From the NCBI RefSeq assembly GCF_004664715.2, contig NC_051083.1:96049161-96113160 (forward strand): a stretch of DNA of 64,000 nucleotides. Reading direction: 5' to 3'. Below the pieces are notes generated by a model that worked only from the letters and a program-made list of their open reading frames with translations, did no database searches and had not been told where the DNA came from. This stretch comes from Peromyscus leucopus (lineage: Eukaryota; Chordata; Mammalia; Rodentia; Cricetidae). The position numbers and the translations under genes were made by a program. This document shows, piece after piece, positions 11,128-26,292 of this stretch. Every line of letters begins with the position of its first letter. Position 1 is the first letter of the stretch.

Positions 11128-12449
11128 GGGTAAATGATTTTAAAGGTAATAACAATAGTGTCAAAACTACTACAATATCTTTCCACAGCCATACCGTACA
11201 GACCCACATAAACCTTTTCATATTTTTTTCTTTTTTTGTTCATTTTTAATATTGTAAAGCCATACAGGTCATATAAAATACCCACTTCCAATAGCTTCTT
11301 CAAACTAGTAAGCAATTCAGTGTGGAAGGAGGGAGGACCTAGTTATAATGAATGGGTTTCAGGTAATCCGTGATGTCTCACTGTAATCAAAATACCAGGT
11401 ACTAAGAAGGGGAGGGAGAGCTACTCCAGGTAGCTTTATGCTCATTACAAGTCTCACCATTGCATCACCAAAAACTCTTTATGCTGGTGACCGATTCAAA
11501 GTAATTTGGGGGAACATATAAAACACTAAAATAACTTAGAAACTAGATCCAAATATCTCAAAAGTAATCAACTTTGATATACAAAAGCAGTCAGAGGTGG
11601 TTACAAAAGTATTGTTTGTTTGTTTGTTTTGTTTTTCTCAGTGCGTCTATGTACCAGCGCAGTTACTGGGTCTGGAGCAAAATAAAAGGTTCATTTTCTT
11701 CTGAAACTGTAATAAAAAACAAGGAAAACATATCTTTGTATATAAAGGATCAATGCTGGTCTTAAGAATAATGTAATCAGAAACCCTTAAATCGAGAGGC
11801 ACACAATGGGTTTCCACTTGTAAAAAATAAAAGGAAAGTCACCAGTTTATTTAAATGGAGGAGGTGCTTACACTCCTCAAATAAACTTAATTCATTTTAA
11901 CGTCACTAGCAAAAAATCACTTAGAAACTGTACAAAAATAAAAAAGTTAACACATTTAATCCTGCAAGGTTTTTGTAAGGACCGGAAGGCAGGCTTTTGG
12001 AGCAGCATTTGGGCATGGCTGGGGGCTTCTTTGGTTTGATCTAACACACGTAAGAGATGGAACCTATTCCAGATGACAGTTTCGAATTCTTGCACATTTG
12101 AAGACAGGAAAAGAGGCCAGTATACAAACTTCCGGTGTGCTGGATGTGCAATGGAACCATTTGCATTGGACTGGACATCCTAGGTGAGGTGTGGGGGAGG
12201 GGAGAGAGCAAGCCTTGCACTTCCTCCATTGCTTTCACTGACCTCCTCTGGGTGGGGGCGATTAGAGAGGGTAGCTGCACATTCGTGCAATCAGAAGGCC
12301 ACTTGAGGGGGGGGGGCAATTGTTCTTATAGAATCTGGTACCTGGCTGACCTTGTTTAAGAACAATAAAACCTTCCAGAAGTGGAAGCCTTTTGCTACAT
12401 ACCAAAATAGAATACACACTGTTTTCCAAGAAAATACCCAGTTGCATTT

Positions 12450-12501
12450 GAAAAAAAAAGAAAGAAAGAAAGAAAGAAAAAAACAACAACAACAAAAAAA
12501 A
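12450..12501. repeat. (AAAG)n / (AAC)n tract in the 3' UTR
   Basis: Plus strand A9, then five AAAG units, then AAC units and A-runs. In the mRNA this is an uninterrupted U-rich pyrimidine stretch, a possible binding site for PTB or ELAV-type proteins (inference). Confidence 0.9.
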
Positions 12502-13154
12502 CGGAAAACTTAACTTGGAACTAATTAACATTTAAAAGGGCATCTGTAAACTTTGTGCTACTCAAATGAAGTTCAAGTATTACTTCTGAGCTGTTTAAAG
12601 ATCACGGAACTTATACAATATTCTGGTGATAAAGAGTGCAATTCACATTTGTGTTTCTGAACAAATAAACCACAACTGGCTAGAACACAACTTGTGCAAT
12701 TAGAATCTTTGTCCGAGTTAAAGACACACGCTACATATTTCCACATGTTCAAAGTTATTTCAAACCACATATTTAACAGCTTTGTAATATACATCAAAAG
12801 TGAAAGGGCCTAGCATTTGTTTGTCTGAAGCACACCATTAGAGTTTGTATAACACCCTTTACACTACAAAGTCTTTTAGTCAACAGCTACTTAGACACAA
12901 AAATGCACTGTGCATCAACTTGAATACAAAAGGAGACAAAACTATCCTTTTTCCCCAAGCCATGGTGGGAAATATTGCTGACCTCGTCCTTTGAAGCCTG
13001 CAGGATGGTTATTCTTCAGTATAACATTATTACACTGGTAAGAAAATCTGTATAATATCTGCATATATCAAGGATTTTAAAAACTCTGATATGATTTTTA
13101 GAGTCCGCATGACCAGTCACGTGACCTGCTCAAGATTGATTAGCACCGTTAAAT

Positions 13155-13222
13155 ACATAAACACACATATATGCATGTATGCATGTGTAAGTATATGTAT
13201 ACATACATGCATATATGTATGT
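13155..13222. repeat. Degenerate (CATA/TATG)n tract
   Basis: Alternating CATATATGCATG-type units including long self-complementary stretches, within the AMMECR1 3' UTR. It can form hairpins in RNA. Confidence 0.85.
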
Positions 13223-13963
13223 GATAGATCTTCTCTTTAAAAACAATAACAACAGAAAAAAACTAGCCATAAGCTCACCCCGGACGAGGAGCTGTTGAAA
13301 TGATGAGATGATGGATAAGATGGATTTCACAACGATATTGGTCTATTCTGTCTCTCTTCAATTTGTATGTTTCTTACTTTTTTCTTTCTCTTATTTACTT
13401 ACTTATTTATTTTTTTGCAGCAGACAATACCATTCAGCTTGTGCTCACTTTCCCTATAAGGGCAAGAAAATATCAGGTAGCCGCTTGCTTTTATACCGAA
13501 AGACTAATCTATCACAACATGCTTCCAAGCAGAAACAACAGGACTTAAAAGCCCATTCTAAAGCCCAGAAGCTTACGTTTTTTTTTTTTTGATGAATCTC
13601 TGAATTCAGTAGAATTGGCTACTGAGATTGCCTTTCAGGCTAGCAATTGGCTTCTTAGTTAAGGCATCATAACTGAAAATGGTTACTTCAACAATGGATG
13701 CTGTGGATGAAGGAATACCAAACTTTGAAGAACTCTCATCAAAAACTGAAACTGCATACTTTGAGCGAATTCATCCAATTGTCTTACAAACTAGAAAATG
13801 ATTTTCTAAACTACCAGTCTGTCATTTATCACAGCAATTAAATGTATAAGCTTGACCATTTCACTAATCAGCGGCATGTCATAATTTTAGAATATACATT
13901 CTACAGCATAATTTCATTCACCACTTGTTATATTGACTTTCTATTTGAAAAAAATTATATATT

Positions 13964-14004
13964 TTCCCAAATATATATATATACCTATATATATATATAT
14001 ATAT
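13964..14004. repeat. (AT)n tract
   Basis: Two blocks of AT repeats separated by ACCT, in the AMMECR1 3' UTR. Self-complementary. Confidence 0.92.
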
Positions 14005-15408
14005 TACCATAAACAAAGGTCATCATTTGCCAGAATCACCTGTGGTTTTCCTGGGGATAAATATAAGGGCTTCCCATTGACATCAGTAAGTTTTCTTTGA
14101 TTGTGCCATGGGAAGAATAGCCCTGCAAATGAGCTGGGCTCTAATTAATATATCTGAATGCCATCTTCACAGGTCCAACATAATATCTGTCAACATAGAA
14201 ATGTGTTTCTATCAAAAGTATGTAGTGCAGAAAGAGATTCAAACTCTTTATAGTATCTTTGAAACTCAGCATTGTCTCCATGATAGACAAATTTGAAATC
14301 ATAGTATATATGAACTTTTGTTTCACTAGATTATCTTTATCATGTCTTAGTAGCTAAAGTTGTCTCTGACCAATTATGACTCATTGAAACCTAAAGCTAA
14401 CAAATTTAAATTAATACAAAATAGACAAGTGTCTTTTTGGTTATTTGCTCAAAATAATTTTTTCACCTAAAAAAATACTTTGGAGTAAGGACTTTTTGTA
14501 ATCTGTTGTTTCTTATATAGAAACAATAAAATTTTACAAGAATATTTCTCTAAATTGCCTTTTTAAAACCCTTCTTAATTTGACTTACAGTCTTCTCAAA
14601 GGCACTAAATCTGCATCTCATCTCTTCCTAATATTTGCTGCCTTTCCAAATGAATTCCGCAGCTCATTTGAAAGGTAGCTTATACTTTTCTAAAACAGCG
14701 TTTTAGATTGTAAATGGATTCTTTAACTCGATAAGCTGTCTCTTCTACGATAACCAGCACAGAAGGTGTCAATGGATTTTTGCTCTCTGTGACAAGCCCT
14801 ATCATGGACCTTTGAATGTTCATTACTTAAACTAAAGCTCATTTATTTTAACCATGGGAAAAACATGTACTTGACCCAAATACAAAGCTACCATAGCAAA
14901 GAGAATTTTAGGCAAATTCAAGAGTAATATACAAATACCTGAATTTGTTTATCAATTAATCCCCAACTCAGCTATCAAAAAATGACTATCTTACTGAGGA
15001 ATACTAAAGACAAACCTAATAAATCCTCAAAAACTGCATACTTTCTTCCATCCACAGTCAAAAGGGAGGAGGAAGCAGGAAAAAGCAAAGGGATAGAAAG
15101 ACAGAAACCTGACTGAGATAGCAAAGCAAAAATATACCTAATATTGTAAGGAAAGAAAACTCCAAAAGCTGTATGTGCTGCAAAAAAAAAATCAATGATC
15201 TAAAATAATAACAAGATCTTCTTAACAAATGCCATTTTCCTACCCGTTACCATGATGGTCTTAACTGACAATGTCGAAGCTTCACCATGGCAACGGAAAC
15301 TATCATCATAAAATGGTACAGTAAAAGAGATAGCTAGACCAAGAAGGTGGAGGGTCTCCTGGGAAGAGGTCTGCAGAGAGGCCCAGTGACTGGTTGTGCG
15401 GCTCAGTG

Positions 15409-15534
<126 letters not shown>

Positions 15535-15624
15535 TCAGTGAAGAGAAAAGTTAACATCAAGAAATGGATGATATGCTAACTATCGAGCTAAGAGGGCCCT
15601 GAGAGATCATTTTACATAGTAGAA

Positions 15625-15740
15625 AACAAGAAGCCCTGAGAGAAGCAGTTACTTGCCTAAGGTCACAAAGTTGGTAAGTAGCAAAGCTGAGATCAGAACA
15701 CAGGAATCCAAACTCTGAGTCCAGTGCTTTTTCTGCTCTA
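15625..15740 (+). repeat. MIR SINE fragment
   Basis: Contains CAGTTACTTGCCTAAGGTCA, AGTAGCAAAGCTGAGATCAG and a CTCTGAGTCCAGTGC end, matching the right half of MIR in order. An ancient mammalian SINE. Confidence 0.85.
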
Positions 15741-16236
15741 CTGCTTGTTTACAGTGCTCCAGGAATGGCATTGCCCCTTTCACCCCATTGGGAGGAAGAA
15801 AGAACAGGGGAGAGCCAATCGTTTACCATCGTGGATATATCTCTATCATGGATATATCTCATTCGTTGGACTATTTTTCTTCAGAGACCTTCCATTTCTC
15901 CCTCCTTTACCATTCCTTTCTTTGTCCACACATGTTGGGTTGGGGTTTGCCATACTGGCACTAGAACCCTCTCCTTTGCCTGAGTCTAGGTGTTCTTCCA
16001 TTGCCTTGCTTTTCTAGAGGAAGCATAGTTTCTCCCTTCAGTCTTCTTCTTTTTCTATCCATTGCCCAGCATACCTTGGTTCTGCCACTGTTCTTTCATG
16101 GCTGTCAGAGGCTTCTTTGGATTCTCTTGGACCTTTCCATGATGGTCCCACTTACCACTTGCACAGATTCTTTGATAACAGCAATGTTTCCTCTCTATTT
16201 TACCTGTTCCAATCCTATACTTCCCAAGTTGACATT

Positions 16237-16372
16237 TTTTAGACAAGGTCTCTCTACATAGTCCTGGATGTCCTGGAATCTACTATACAGACCAAGTTGG
16301 CCTTCAAGTCATAGAGATCCACCTGCCTCTGCTTCCTGAATGCTGAGATGGAAGCACCACCATATGTGGCCT
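16237..16372 (-). mobile_element. Diverged B1 SINE, minus strand
   Basis: Plus strand shows AGACAAGGTCTCTCTACATA, AGAGATCCACCTGCCTCTGC and TTCCTGAATGCTGAGATGG, the complement of an old B1. Confidence 0.85.
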
Positions 16373-16389
16373 GGATAATATTTTTTTAA

Positions 16390-16860
16390 AACCCTCTAAT
16401 GGGTATCAAATGTTTGTAGAATCAGGTCCAAATTTCTTAGTTTGAAATACCAAGCCCTCACATGATCTGACTCAATCTACCTTCTGGGCCGCATTTTCCC
16501 TTCATAACATTTCTTATGTGCACTGAAAGACCAGCCCAATCATAGTGCTTTGTATTCCTTAAAACTGGCTTCATACTTCGCCACCTACATGCTTTGATTC
16601 ACAACACGTCTTCGGGGAATCCCTTTCCTCCCTCGCTTTCTACCTGTCAAATAGTTTACCCATTTTTCAAGCCCAGCCCTAAATCCACCTCCTCTTTGAA
16701 GTCTTCTGTCACCCACTGATTTCCTGGAATTCCTCTTCCCCAGAATTATGATCCTACACATCCATACTATTCTGCCTTGGAGTAGTAATTATTTTTATTC
16801 ATGCCCTTCTAGTCTCCTCAAACTATAAACTTGGGGAGAACAGAAATGGGGGCATTTTCA
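16390..16860 (+). repeat. L2 LINE 3' fragment
   Basis: The order of motifs follows the L2 3' end: AAGCCCTCACATGATCTGAC, a CCTTTCCTCCCTCGC segment, TCAAGCCCAGCCCTAAATCC, CACCTCCTCTTTGAAGTCTT and a final CTATAAACTTGGGGAGAACA. Diverged, non-coding. Confidence 0.82.
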
Positions 16861-17449
16861 AATTTGTAACTATGCAGAGCTGAGAAAAATCCATTTTTTT
16901 AAACCACAGGCATATAATGCTATTTTCTAGAATTGAAATGAATGGAAACAGTAACCCATTTTCCTAAAATGTTCGACACTTTCTTTCTTAAGTAAGTATC
17001 CCTATTATTCCATGATGAAATTTATTTAGCATTCAAGTTCAGCTCAATTGTGTTTTTCAATAAGCCTTCATAGTAGAGTCCTATCACTGCCAAAATTCTA
17101 AGGTTAAATTTAAATTTTAGGACTGCTTATCAGAATCCTGGGGTTCTGCTAGGCAATGTCAAAAGCTAGTGAATAGCTAATTCTGGTACTTTCTCCAATA
17201 AGGTAGTTTAAAGTCTCAGGGGGTTGGTTGTACAAAGCCAGAATGATCCCACAGAGCCAAAGATGGAAAGGATGGGCTAATCTATCATGCAGTATTTACT
17301 GCCAAGCAGAGTCCTATTGTATCCACTCTCAGTATGGCCTGCCATTTGTTTCCACTATTTTCAACAAGAGAAGCAAGTGCTGTTTGAGAGACCAAAGAAG
17401 TCAAAGTTATAGGCATACACTTGGAAGTGTACTGGTTGGTCTTGTGCTA

Positions 17450-19031
<1,582 letters not shown>

Positions 19032-19055
19032 CTACCCTTGTTTTTATATATTTGT

Positions 19056-19138
19056 ATTTTTTTTCAGAGCTGAGGACCAGACCCAGGGACTTGTGCTTGC
19101 TAGACAAGTACTCTATCACTGAGCTAAGTGTCCAACCC
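19056..19138 (-). mobile_element. ID SINE, minus strand
   Basis: Plus strand: T-run, AGAGCTGAGGACCAGACCCA, GGGACTTGTGCTTGCTAGAC, AAGTACTCTATCACTGAGCT. This is the complement of the tRNA-Ala-derived ID element with its A-rich tail, 86 bp upstream (transcript sense) of the exon 4 acceptor. Confidence 0.9.
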
Positions 19139-19271
19139 TTTCCTCTTGTTTTTAGAAGTATGCAGTAGTTTTCTGTTTTCCAACACTGATTTTGGATTGG
19201 AAGACCAGTATGATATCCACAGAGACTGAAAAAATGCTGACTTATAGATGTCCAACATATACCAGGCTATG

Positions 19272-19272
19272 C

Positions 19273-19300
<28 letters not shown>
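19272..19300. repeat. Poly-T tract
   Basis: About 29 consecutive T with no clear attached SINE body. In the transcript it is a long A-run. Confidence 0.95.
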
Positions 19301-19303
<3 letters not shown>

Positions 19304-19543
19304 ATCTGAAACAAACTATAGGCATAGAGTAGGATAGTTGATGGCAAGAATCCTGCCACACTTCCCAACCTGGAATAAGGAAAAGACTTCAAGGAGACAG
19401 CAAAACCCCATGCAGTCACACTCACAACTTCAGGTTATAGCCCCAAACTCCCTGTACTTAGGCCCTCTCAAGCTTTAGTTCCTTCAAAACCTTAACTCAT
19501 CTGGAGGCAAACTACCACTGTCTGATAGGTCTGAAAAAAAAAC

Positions 19544-19665
19544 AGGCTGGGCTGGTGGTACACATGGAAGACAAGACAGGAGAATCATATATTTGAGGTC
19601 AACCTGTGCTACATGGCGAGATCCTGGGCAGCTTGGACTATATAGTGAGACCCTGATTAAAAGAA
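19544..19665 (+). mobile_element. Old B1-like SINE
   Basis: Shows GGCTGGGCTGGTGGTACACA, GACAGGAGAATCATATATTT and TATAGTGAGACCCTGATTAA. Strongly diverged. Confidence 0.7.
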
Positions 19666-19771
19666 AAGACTAAAAAGTAATGAAAACAATCAGACTGCCC
19701 ATTTCATAATATGTGTCAATTTAACAGCAATAAAGACTTCCAATTAACTTTGGACAGGGCATTTTTGTAGG

Positions 19772-19965
19772 TTTTGTTTGTTTGTTTGTTTGTTTGTTTG
19801 TTTGGGTTTTTTTTTTTTTTTTAGACAGGGTTTCTCTGTGTGAAGTTTTGGTGCCTGTCCTAGATCTTGCTCTGTAGACCAGGCTGGCCTCAAACTCACA
19901 GAAATCCACCTGGCTCTGCCTCCCCAGTGCTGGGATTAAAAGGTGAGCACCACCACTGCCCGGCC
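19772..19965 (-). mobile_element. B1 SINE, minus strand, with (TTTG)n tail
   Basis: Plus strand starts with (TTTG)n at 19772-19805, then a T-run, AGACAGGGTTTCTCTGTGTG, and ends with ACCACTGCCCGGCC. The short flanking duplication CATTTT(T)GTA is visible at both ends (near 19760 and 19965). Confidence 0.93.
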
Positions 19966-20065
19966 ATTTTGTATAACATTTTAAAGTGTGAAATAAACTT
20001 TTAGTGATACCCGAAAAGAGAAGTCTATTGGCTGTAGGAAGATTGGTTGCTAATGTTTTGGTTTT

Positions 20066-21956
20066 CACTTTCTATTTTGTTTTGAAGCAAAACCAATGTG
20101 CTTTCCCTTTGATTAGCATATAATCAAAAGGAAGTGGTCCTTTCCCCTCATAGAATAGTACACAATGCTGAAGAGATATTATTCAGAGTTCTTAACTTCT
20201 TTCAACACACTGCTAATAAAAATGTAAATTTTAAAGTAGGACCACGCTATTCCATTCTCTCCTTTCTCTAGGTACCTCAGATTAGGAGTTCCCAAGAAAA
20301 GTATAAGGCTGCCTGACATAAAGGATGCAAAGGCAGGGACACACCATTCCCAGACAGAGACTTCTTTTTCTTTTTAGAGCAGATAAGTGAAGACAGGCAT
20401 ACGCTTTCCATGTGTGCATACATGCTAAGGTTTTAGAGGAGAAAGGTGCCAGTGAGAACCTCTTTTGCTGTTTCTGCCCTTTGGCAGAAGTTTTCTAGTT
20501 TTTCAGGGAATGAAATGTCCCCTGGGGAATCGATTTCATCCTGTCTTCATACATGTACCCTTTGAGCCTGTTAGATCTTTTGAGCAATTACTGTTTTAAT
20601 TATTATTAAAGTATGCCCCTGTGGCTATTCTATCTATTAGATATCAATATTCCCATGAATCTCCTCTTGCTAAAAATGCAACCAAGACAGCTGTTTAAAA
20701 ACCACTGCAGTAAGGCCTCTCAGGCACTGTGGGATGTGACTGTGGACAGCTGAGGGGAAACATGAGTATTTAGTTATCAAATATTTCCAGGATGAAGGGC
20801 ATCTACCAGTCACCCCAAAGTATGACACAGCATTGAGGCAATGACAGATCTGACACTTTCTCTATACTAACGTCCTGATCAGTGACTCTGAGAGTTTAGT
20901 CTCTGACAATATCAGATGCTTCATAATTTGTTTCTTCAAAATACACAGCACAGGTAATTTATGCTCTATCATTCACTGCAGTGAATTTTGAATCGTTACC
21001 TCTATTTATCAAAAATCTGTCATGTTAAAATTGAAAATAATTTTGGTGTTATTAAGATGTCTAGTCACAACTCTGAGACAGGTTCCTTATCTGCATGATG
21101 AGAGTGTCAGGCAAAGATCAGTGATATTTAACTGTCTCGGAGAGAGGAAGGGGATGAAAACATTATCAGAATTGCAGGGCTACTCACGTTTCAGCAAGGA
21201 TGGTTTGGAAAAGGAGTACTTCCTTACAATTTTTAACATGCTAAACTAGATAATCTCTAATAACCATGCAAGCTCTGGCAAACTACAAGCCCTGTGCCTA
21301 CATATTGGGGGAAAATAATTACTTAGATGATGGGATAGTTTAGACATATAATCCTCTATAGGAACACATTCTCTTCAATGAGAATCTCTGACATTTTAAA
21401 TCTCAGTAATTTAATAATTAAAAGAGGCTAAGACTAATTGTATGGTATATATGAATTGTTTCTTGAAAAACCTGTTTATCTGAGATCAAAACTTGGACAT
21501 GTTGAATAAATTGAATAAAAATTGCTCAACAACAGGATTGTTTATTTACTTTTTTATTGTAAAAAGGCCCAGGCATCAAATTTGATTTTTTAAAAAAAGC
21601 CATTTACTTTTCTGGGTTCCTATGATTTGAACAACTGAAAATTCCTATAAATATGGTCATTTTAAAGTAAATGCTTTGTGAGAAGCTTTCACAGGTTAGA
21701 AAGCTATTCCACAAAGCTAGAAGCCCAAACTAGGGTGACTCGTTTTTCAACAAGCAGAACAAGGAGAATGGGAATAATGTTCTCTTTGGTACTTGTTAAG
21801 CAGTAGCTTTTTTTTTTTATTGTACTTGGACCACGGGTGCCAACAAATAGTTACATTGAAGAAGTAATTAATACAGGAGAGTGGAAGCAACCAATTCTGA
21901 TCAGCCTATGGAAATTTCTGGCTTTGCAACCCAAGTCTTCTCCACCAAAGTGAATG
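20066..21956. other. Repeat-poor intron 3 segment
   Basis: Unique AT-rich intron sequence. No exon, RNA gene or repeat recognised apart from short A/T runs such as 21568-21598. Confidence 0.5.
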
Positions 21957-22275
21957 ATGCCGTGGTTTGAATATGAAAAGTTCCCCCATAAGCTCCTGTG
22001 CCATGAAGACTTGTGTCCAGCTTATAACCTTGCTGGAAGAAGTAATTCAGGTGGTGGGGGCAAGTAAGGCTTTATAGTTGGACCTACTTCTTGTTCTCTC
22101 TGCCTGTTTCTCAACTGTTGATGGATGCTTTGGGAGGTGCTTGCCTCATCTCCTACCACCCTGCCTTCGGTACTACAATGGACTGTATTCCCCATGGAAC
22201 TGGAAGCCAGAATAAAGGCTTTCTCCCTTAAATGGTTTTTGCTGGGCTGTTTCATAACAGCTATGGTTGACGTTA
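21957..22275 (+). mobile_element. MaLR-type solo LTR
   Basis: Starts TGCCGTGGTTTGAATATGAA, continues with GTTCCCCCATAAGCTCCTGT, CTTCTTGTTCTCTCTGCCTG and ATGGACTGTATTCCCCATGG, and has a polyadenylation-type AATAAAGGCTTTCTCCCTTA near 22212-22231. This is the layout of rodent MT/ORR1-class LTRs. No internal retroviral sequence is present, so it is a solo LTR or fragment. Confidence 0.8.
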
Positions 22276-25200
22276 TCAATGAAATATGGGATCAGTTACA
22301 TAGAGAACTGGGGTTCCATGAAGTAAGAGTGCTCTAAAACTATCTTAGTAACTGTCTTAGGATGGAAAAAGAGAAAGTATCTAGGAACAGAATGGCAATC
22401 AGGCAGTAATATATCCCTACCTAACTGTACCACCCCCCAAAAAAAAAATTAAAAAGGCACGTAGGCAAAACCTTGAGATTTACAAATCTAGCTTCAAGGG
22501 ACTCTGCAGGTCAGTTTCAAAATGATTAGAATGTCTGAGAAAAATGCTTTCAAGGTCCATCAGCTACTATAATATTGTTTTAGTCAAGACTGTGCTTTTG
22601 CTAAGTAGAGCTATAAATCAACTAGAATTGTAGCATATGAAATGTAGGACTTATAGCTAAGAGGATATGGAGTTAAAGGAAGCTATATCTGTATGTTGAG
22701 TGAACATTCAGACCAGTTCAAAAGATTTCTATTTCATGCTAAAAAGAAAGCCATATTTATTCAGAGCCATTCCATAGCAAGTCATTTTTACTAGTGATAT
22801 TATACAATCTTTAATTTTTAAACATTGTTCAGAATAATTACATATCAAGATTAATGTTGGTTATCTTGATTATTCCCTAGTTGATTATCCAGTTTGGGGT
22901 TTATGTATCCCCAAGTCTACCAGGCCTCAGCCCCCATCATCTTTTCTCTCTTGTCCATTTCTCTATTTGTTCATTTATCAGTGAGCATGTGTGCCAGGGA
23001 GAAGAAATACATGCAAATTAATCAATGTTGCTTCATAGTAAAAGGTTTGGTAGAAGAGATTATAACTAATGGCTGAAATGAAGCCCCGAGACTGTCTGCA
23101 GATTTCATTTATCCTCATTATCTGGCCCCTTGTTAGAAACGTGGTTTCACTTAAAATTATTATTCTCTAATGCAGTGACCCTCAACATAAGAGTATTAAA
23201 AAAAGTGCCCTCTCCCACTCCATTATAATACATGGTCCATATTATGTTCTCTACAGCTGCACAGTCAAAGCTTAATAAAGCCCCATCTATCTGTAAGGCA
23301 AGTATTAGTCCTATAATACACAGACAGCACTACAAAAGGGTCCTGCTTTTACTAATCGGTGAGCCTAATCGGAGAGCAGACAATCTGAATAGGTTCAAAC
23401 AGGAAAAAGAAGAAAAAAGGCATCTGGCTAAGAGTATAATTGCCTATAAAATGTGCTCTGGTGTTGAGTGGGCTCCATGAAACCTTTGACCACTGGGGTC
23501 TACAATTACGTCCAAAGTCCTGACCTTTGAAGCTGACTCTGCACCTGATAATATTTTGGCCAAGAATATTAATCAGTTTCCTCGGGTATTATCTTATCTC
23601 AGACAGTAGTGGCGGGGCCAGTTCCATTAACGCCCACTTCGGGACCTCATGGTTTTCCAACAGTATGGCCATGGCTCACCATAAAGTGAGTTCATCTTGA
23701 ATAACATAAAGAAATATATAGCAGGAGGTCAGAGAATTAAAAGTTGTTTGGCATGCCTTTTTGGATAAAATCTTTTGGCAAAATATGCTTTGTAATTAAC
23801 AACACAGTCAGTTACTGGCCATTCACAAAAGACTGACCTGCCAAGCTTAATATACCAGCACTATTGAAGTAAATGAAAGGACTCAGTTCTTAATGAGAGG
23901 AACAGGGATGTCTGGCACACTCCCAACTCTTTCAAGGCTTGCATTGCTGATGACATACATATGCATCCAGAAAGCAGCCTAGGATATTGTGGCCAGAAAC
24001 AAATGCTACACAGGACAGTCCAGGGATCAGACCCAGACTCTCTTACTTCTGAGTAGAAAAACTTGATACTTCTTTTCCCTGAAAATACTATAAATCCACA
24101 GTGCTATACATTGCTCTCTCAAACTCATCACATCACAACCAATTTTCTTCCACTCTAGCTCAGCCTATCACAATAGTGACTTTTCCTAATGAGAGAAAAT
24201 TCAACATTAAAAGATGACAGGACCTCAAATGCAGGCCTACTTACTCCAAGTTTGCAATCTGGAATAATTCTTAGGGTAGAATTATTTAATCGTAGAAGCT
24301 GATACTGATCTGTATGGATCCTGCTCAGTGCTTACCCCCAAACTCAGTAGTACCAAAAAAATTAGACTGTATATTCTCTAGATCCTCCATTCAAATTCTC
24401 AGTCTTGTGGCTGGCTGCATGTCTTTGCCCACCAGTTTGAGCAGAAATTCAGGAGTTCTGAAGGTATCTTTCATGTTAACATGACTCCTTTATAATCTGG
24501 CTAAATTACAAATTTTTAAAGTCTTGCTGAAATTTGGATTTTTGTCTTTGCTTTTTCCCTTAGTAGCTTTTGATTTGTGACTTGTAGCAACTGTGACCAT
24601 GAATATTTTGTCAATAAGAAAAAACACACATGCAACTTCTCTTTAGAAGACTATAATGGAGGAAAGGTGGTGTATTAGCCCATAATCCCTAGTATGACTA
24701 ACAGGCAACTTAGTGACTTAAAAATATTTTTCTCCTGAAGTGGACCAATAAGAAGTACATCTTAGGCTGCTTTTATCTATCATCCACCCAGTTCTTAGAA
24801 CACACTCAATACCTCTTGAGAAGTTTTGTAGAAAAAAAAACCAGGAATATAAATCAAAAATGATAACTGATTATAAATTAATCACCTAGATATTAGTAAT
24901 TTTTAACATAGTTGAATATAAGAACTTGGTTTCATTATCTACTTCAGCTAATGGATTATTTTTCTTGTTATGTAACAACAACTGCAAGTATCCCCTTGAA
25001 TAAAATACATATATTCTGCTACAGTCTAAAATCCCTGTAAATTAGTCACCTTAGCTTAGCAATAAATTAGTGCAGTTAGACCAGTTTTTAGCTGTTGTAG
25101 TAATTTTGATTCATGTAGGAGACTTAGACATCTTGTCTATAAAGAACACAGCCTGCCAATTTAGTCACAAAGGCCCATGAACAAAAATCACATATAGCAT

Positions 25201-26290
25201 TTATTTTACCTAATAGCTTAATACTCTAAAGTGCCTGAACTATCTAACAATAACCCCTATGACCTTTTAAAGAATCAGTTAAGATTTTAAATAAAGCGGT
25301 ATTAATGAAGTGGTGCATTAAAAAGCTATGAAGATGAACATATTTATATATCATTTCAATGAAAGAAAAATGCTCTTTACTGAAAGGTTTACAGTGAACA
25401 AGTTATAGCTCAGAGTGTAATTATGGGGAAAAACCACTTCTTTATTATGACTAATTATAATAAGCATTCAGAAAATTGAATACATGGAAGCTCCCCATGT
25501 AAAGTTCAGGCAACACACCTCTAAATAAAAGGCCCACTTTTCATCAAATCTTATAAAAATGCATTCCTACCATTTTTAAAAAGGAAATGACAAAGGAGAT
25601 GAAATTAAAAATGAGGTAACTGAAGTTATTTATATTTTTCAAAACCTAGAGCTATGAATTAATTTACTCTTCAAAGACTGGGGTACCGAGGGTATCTCTG
25701 GTCAAACCTGTTCTGTAGGAAATCTTTGCTTGGTAAGAAATTAAGAAAAATCATGTCCAAGTCCTAACTGTACATTGAATATGTAACTCAATATGGGTTA
25801 GCTCAGTTTATGGAAGAGGTTTGCTTCTAAACAGTTACATGGGGGTTGAATTTATGAAAATAAATTAATCTTGAAATCACGAGGAAGGCAATAAAGATAC
25901 TACACTGAATCCTTCTGCAAAGCAAAGCACCACTTGTAAAAGGAATAATGTCTCCCCAGTGTGACTGTTCCCCTTACATTTAAATGTAAAATGCTGACTT
26001 AAAGGAAGAAATGACACAGTAATCAAACAGAGGCAGTAATGGCTTCGAATATTTTGTTACCCAAGAGAATTCTTTGTGAAAATCAAATGTAGAATGCATA
26101 ATTTTAAAAAATGGACTCTTTGACAACTTTTGGCCAACATTTACATTGACAATGGCCATTTCAAGAGTTAGGGAACTCTTTTTATGATTTCTAAATAGCT
26201 GATTCATTCTCTGGATGTAAAATGAACCAGAACCCATTTTTTTAAAGGGAGTCTGCCACAGAAACACACTCTGTCAAAGAGACCTTAGTT
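22276..26290. other. Repeat-free intron 3 segment, candidate conserved DNA
   Basis: Four kilobases without any recognised repeat except short A-runs (22434-22449). Parts, notably about 23060-23700, have mixed composition unlike decayed repeats. No ORF or exon supported. Confidence 0.45.
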
Positions 26291-26292
26291 CA

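Larger units (their letters stand above)
11105..15408 (-). other. AMMECR1: AMMECR1 3' UTR
   Basis: About 4.3 kb from the stop codon to just past the polyadenylation signal at 11127-11122. I recognise no SINE inside it, in contrast to the SINE-rich flanks, which fits a transcribed and constrained UTR. It contains a U-rich (UUUC)n tract (plus strand 12450-12500), a (CATA)-rich tract (13155-13222), an A12 run (plus-strand T at 13569-13580) and an AU repeat (13969-14004). Internal AATAAA motifs (plus-strand TTTATT at 11846-11851, 13406-13411 and 14842-14847) could give shorter alternative ends. The exact 3' end is inferred, not observed. Confidence 0.8.
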
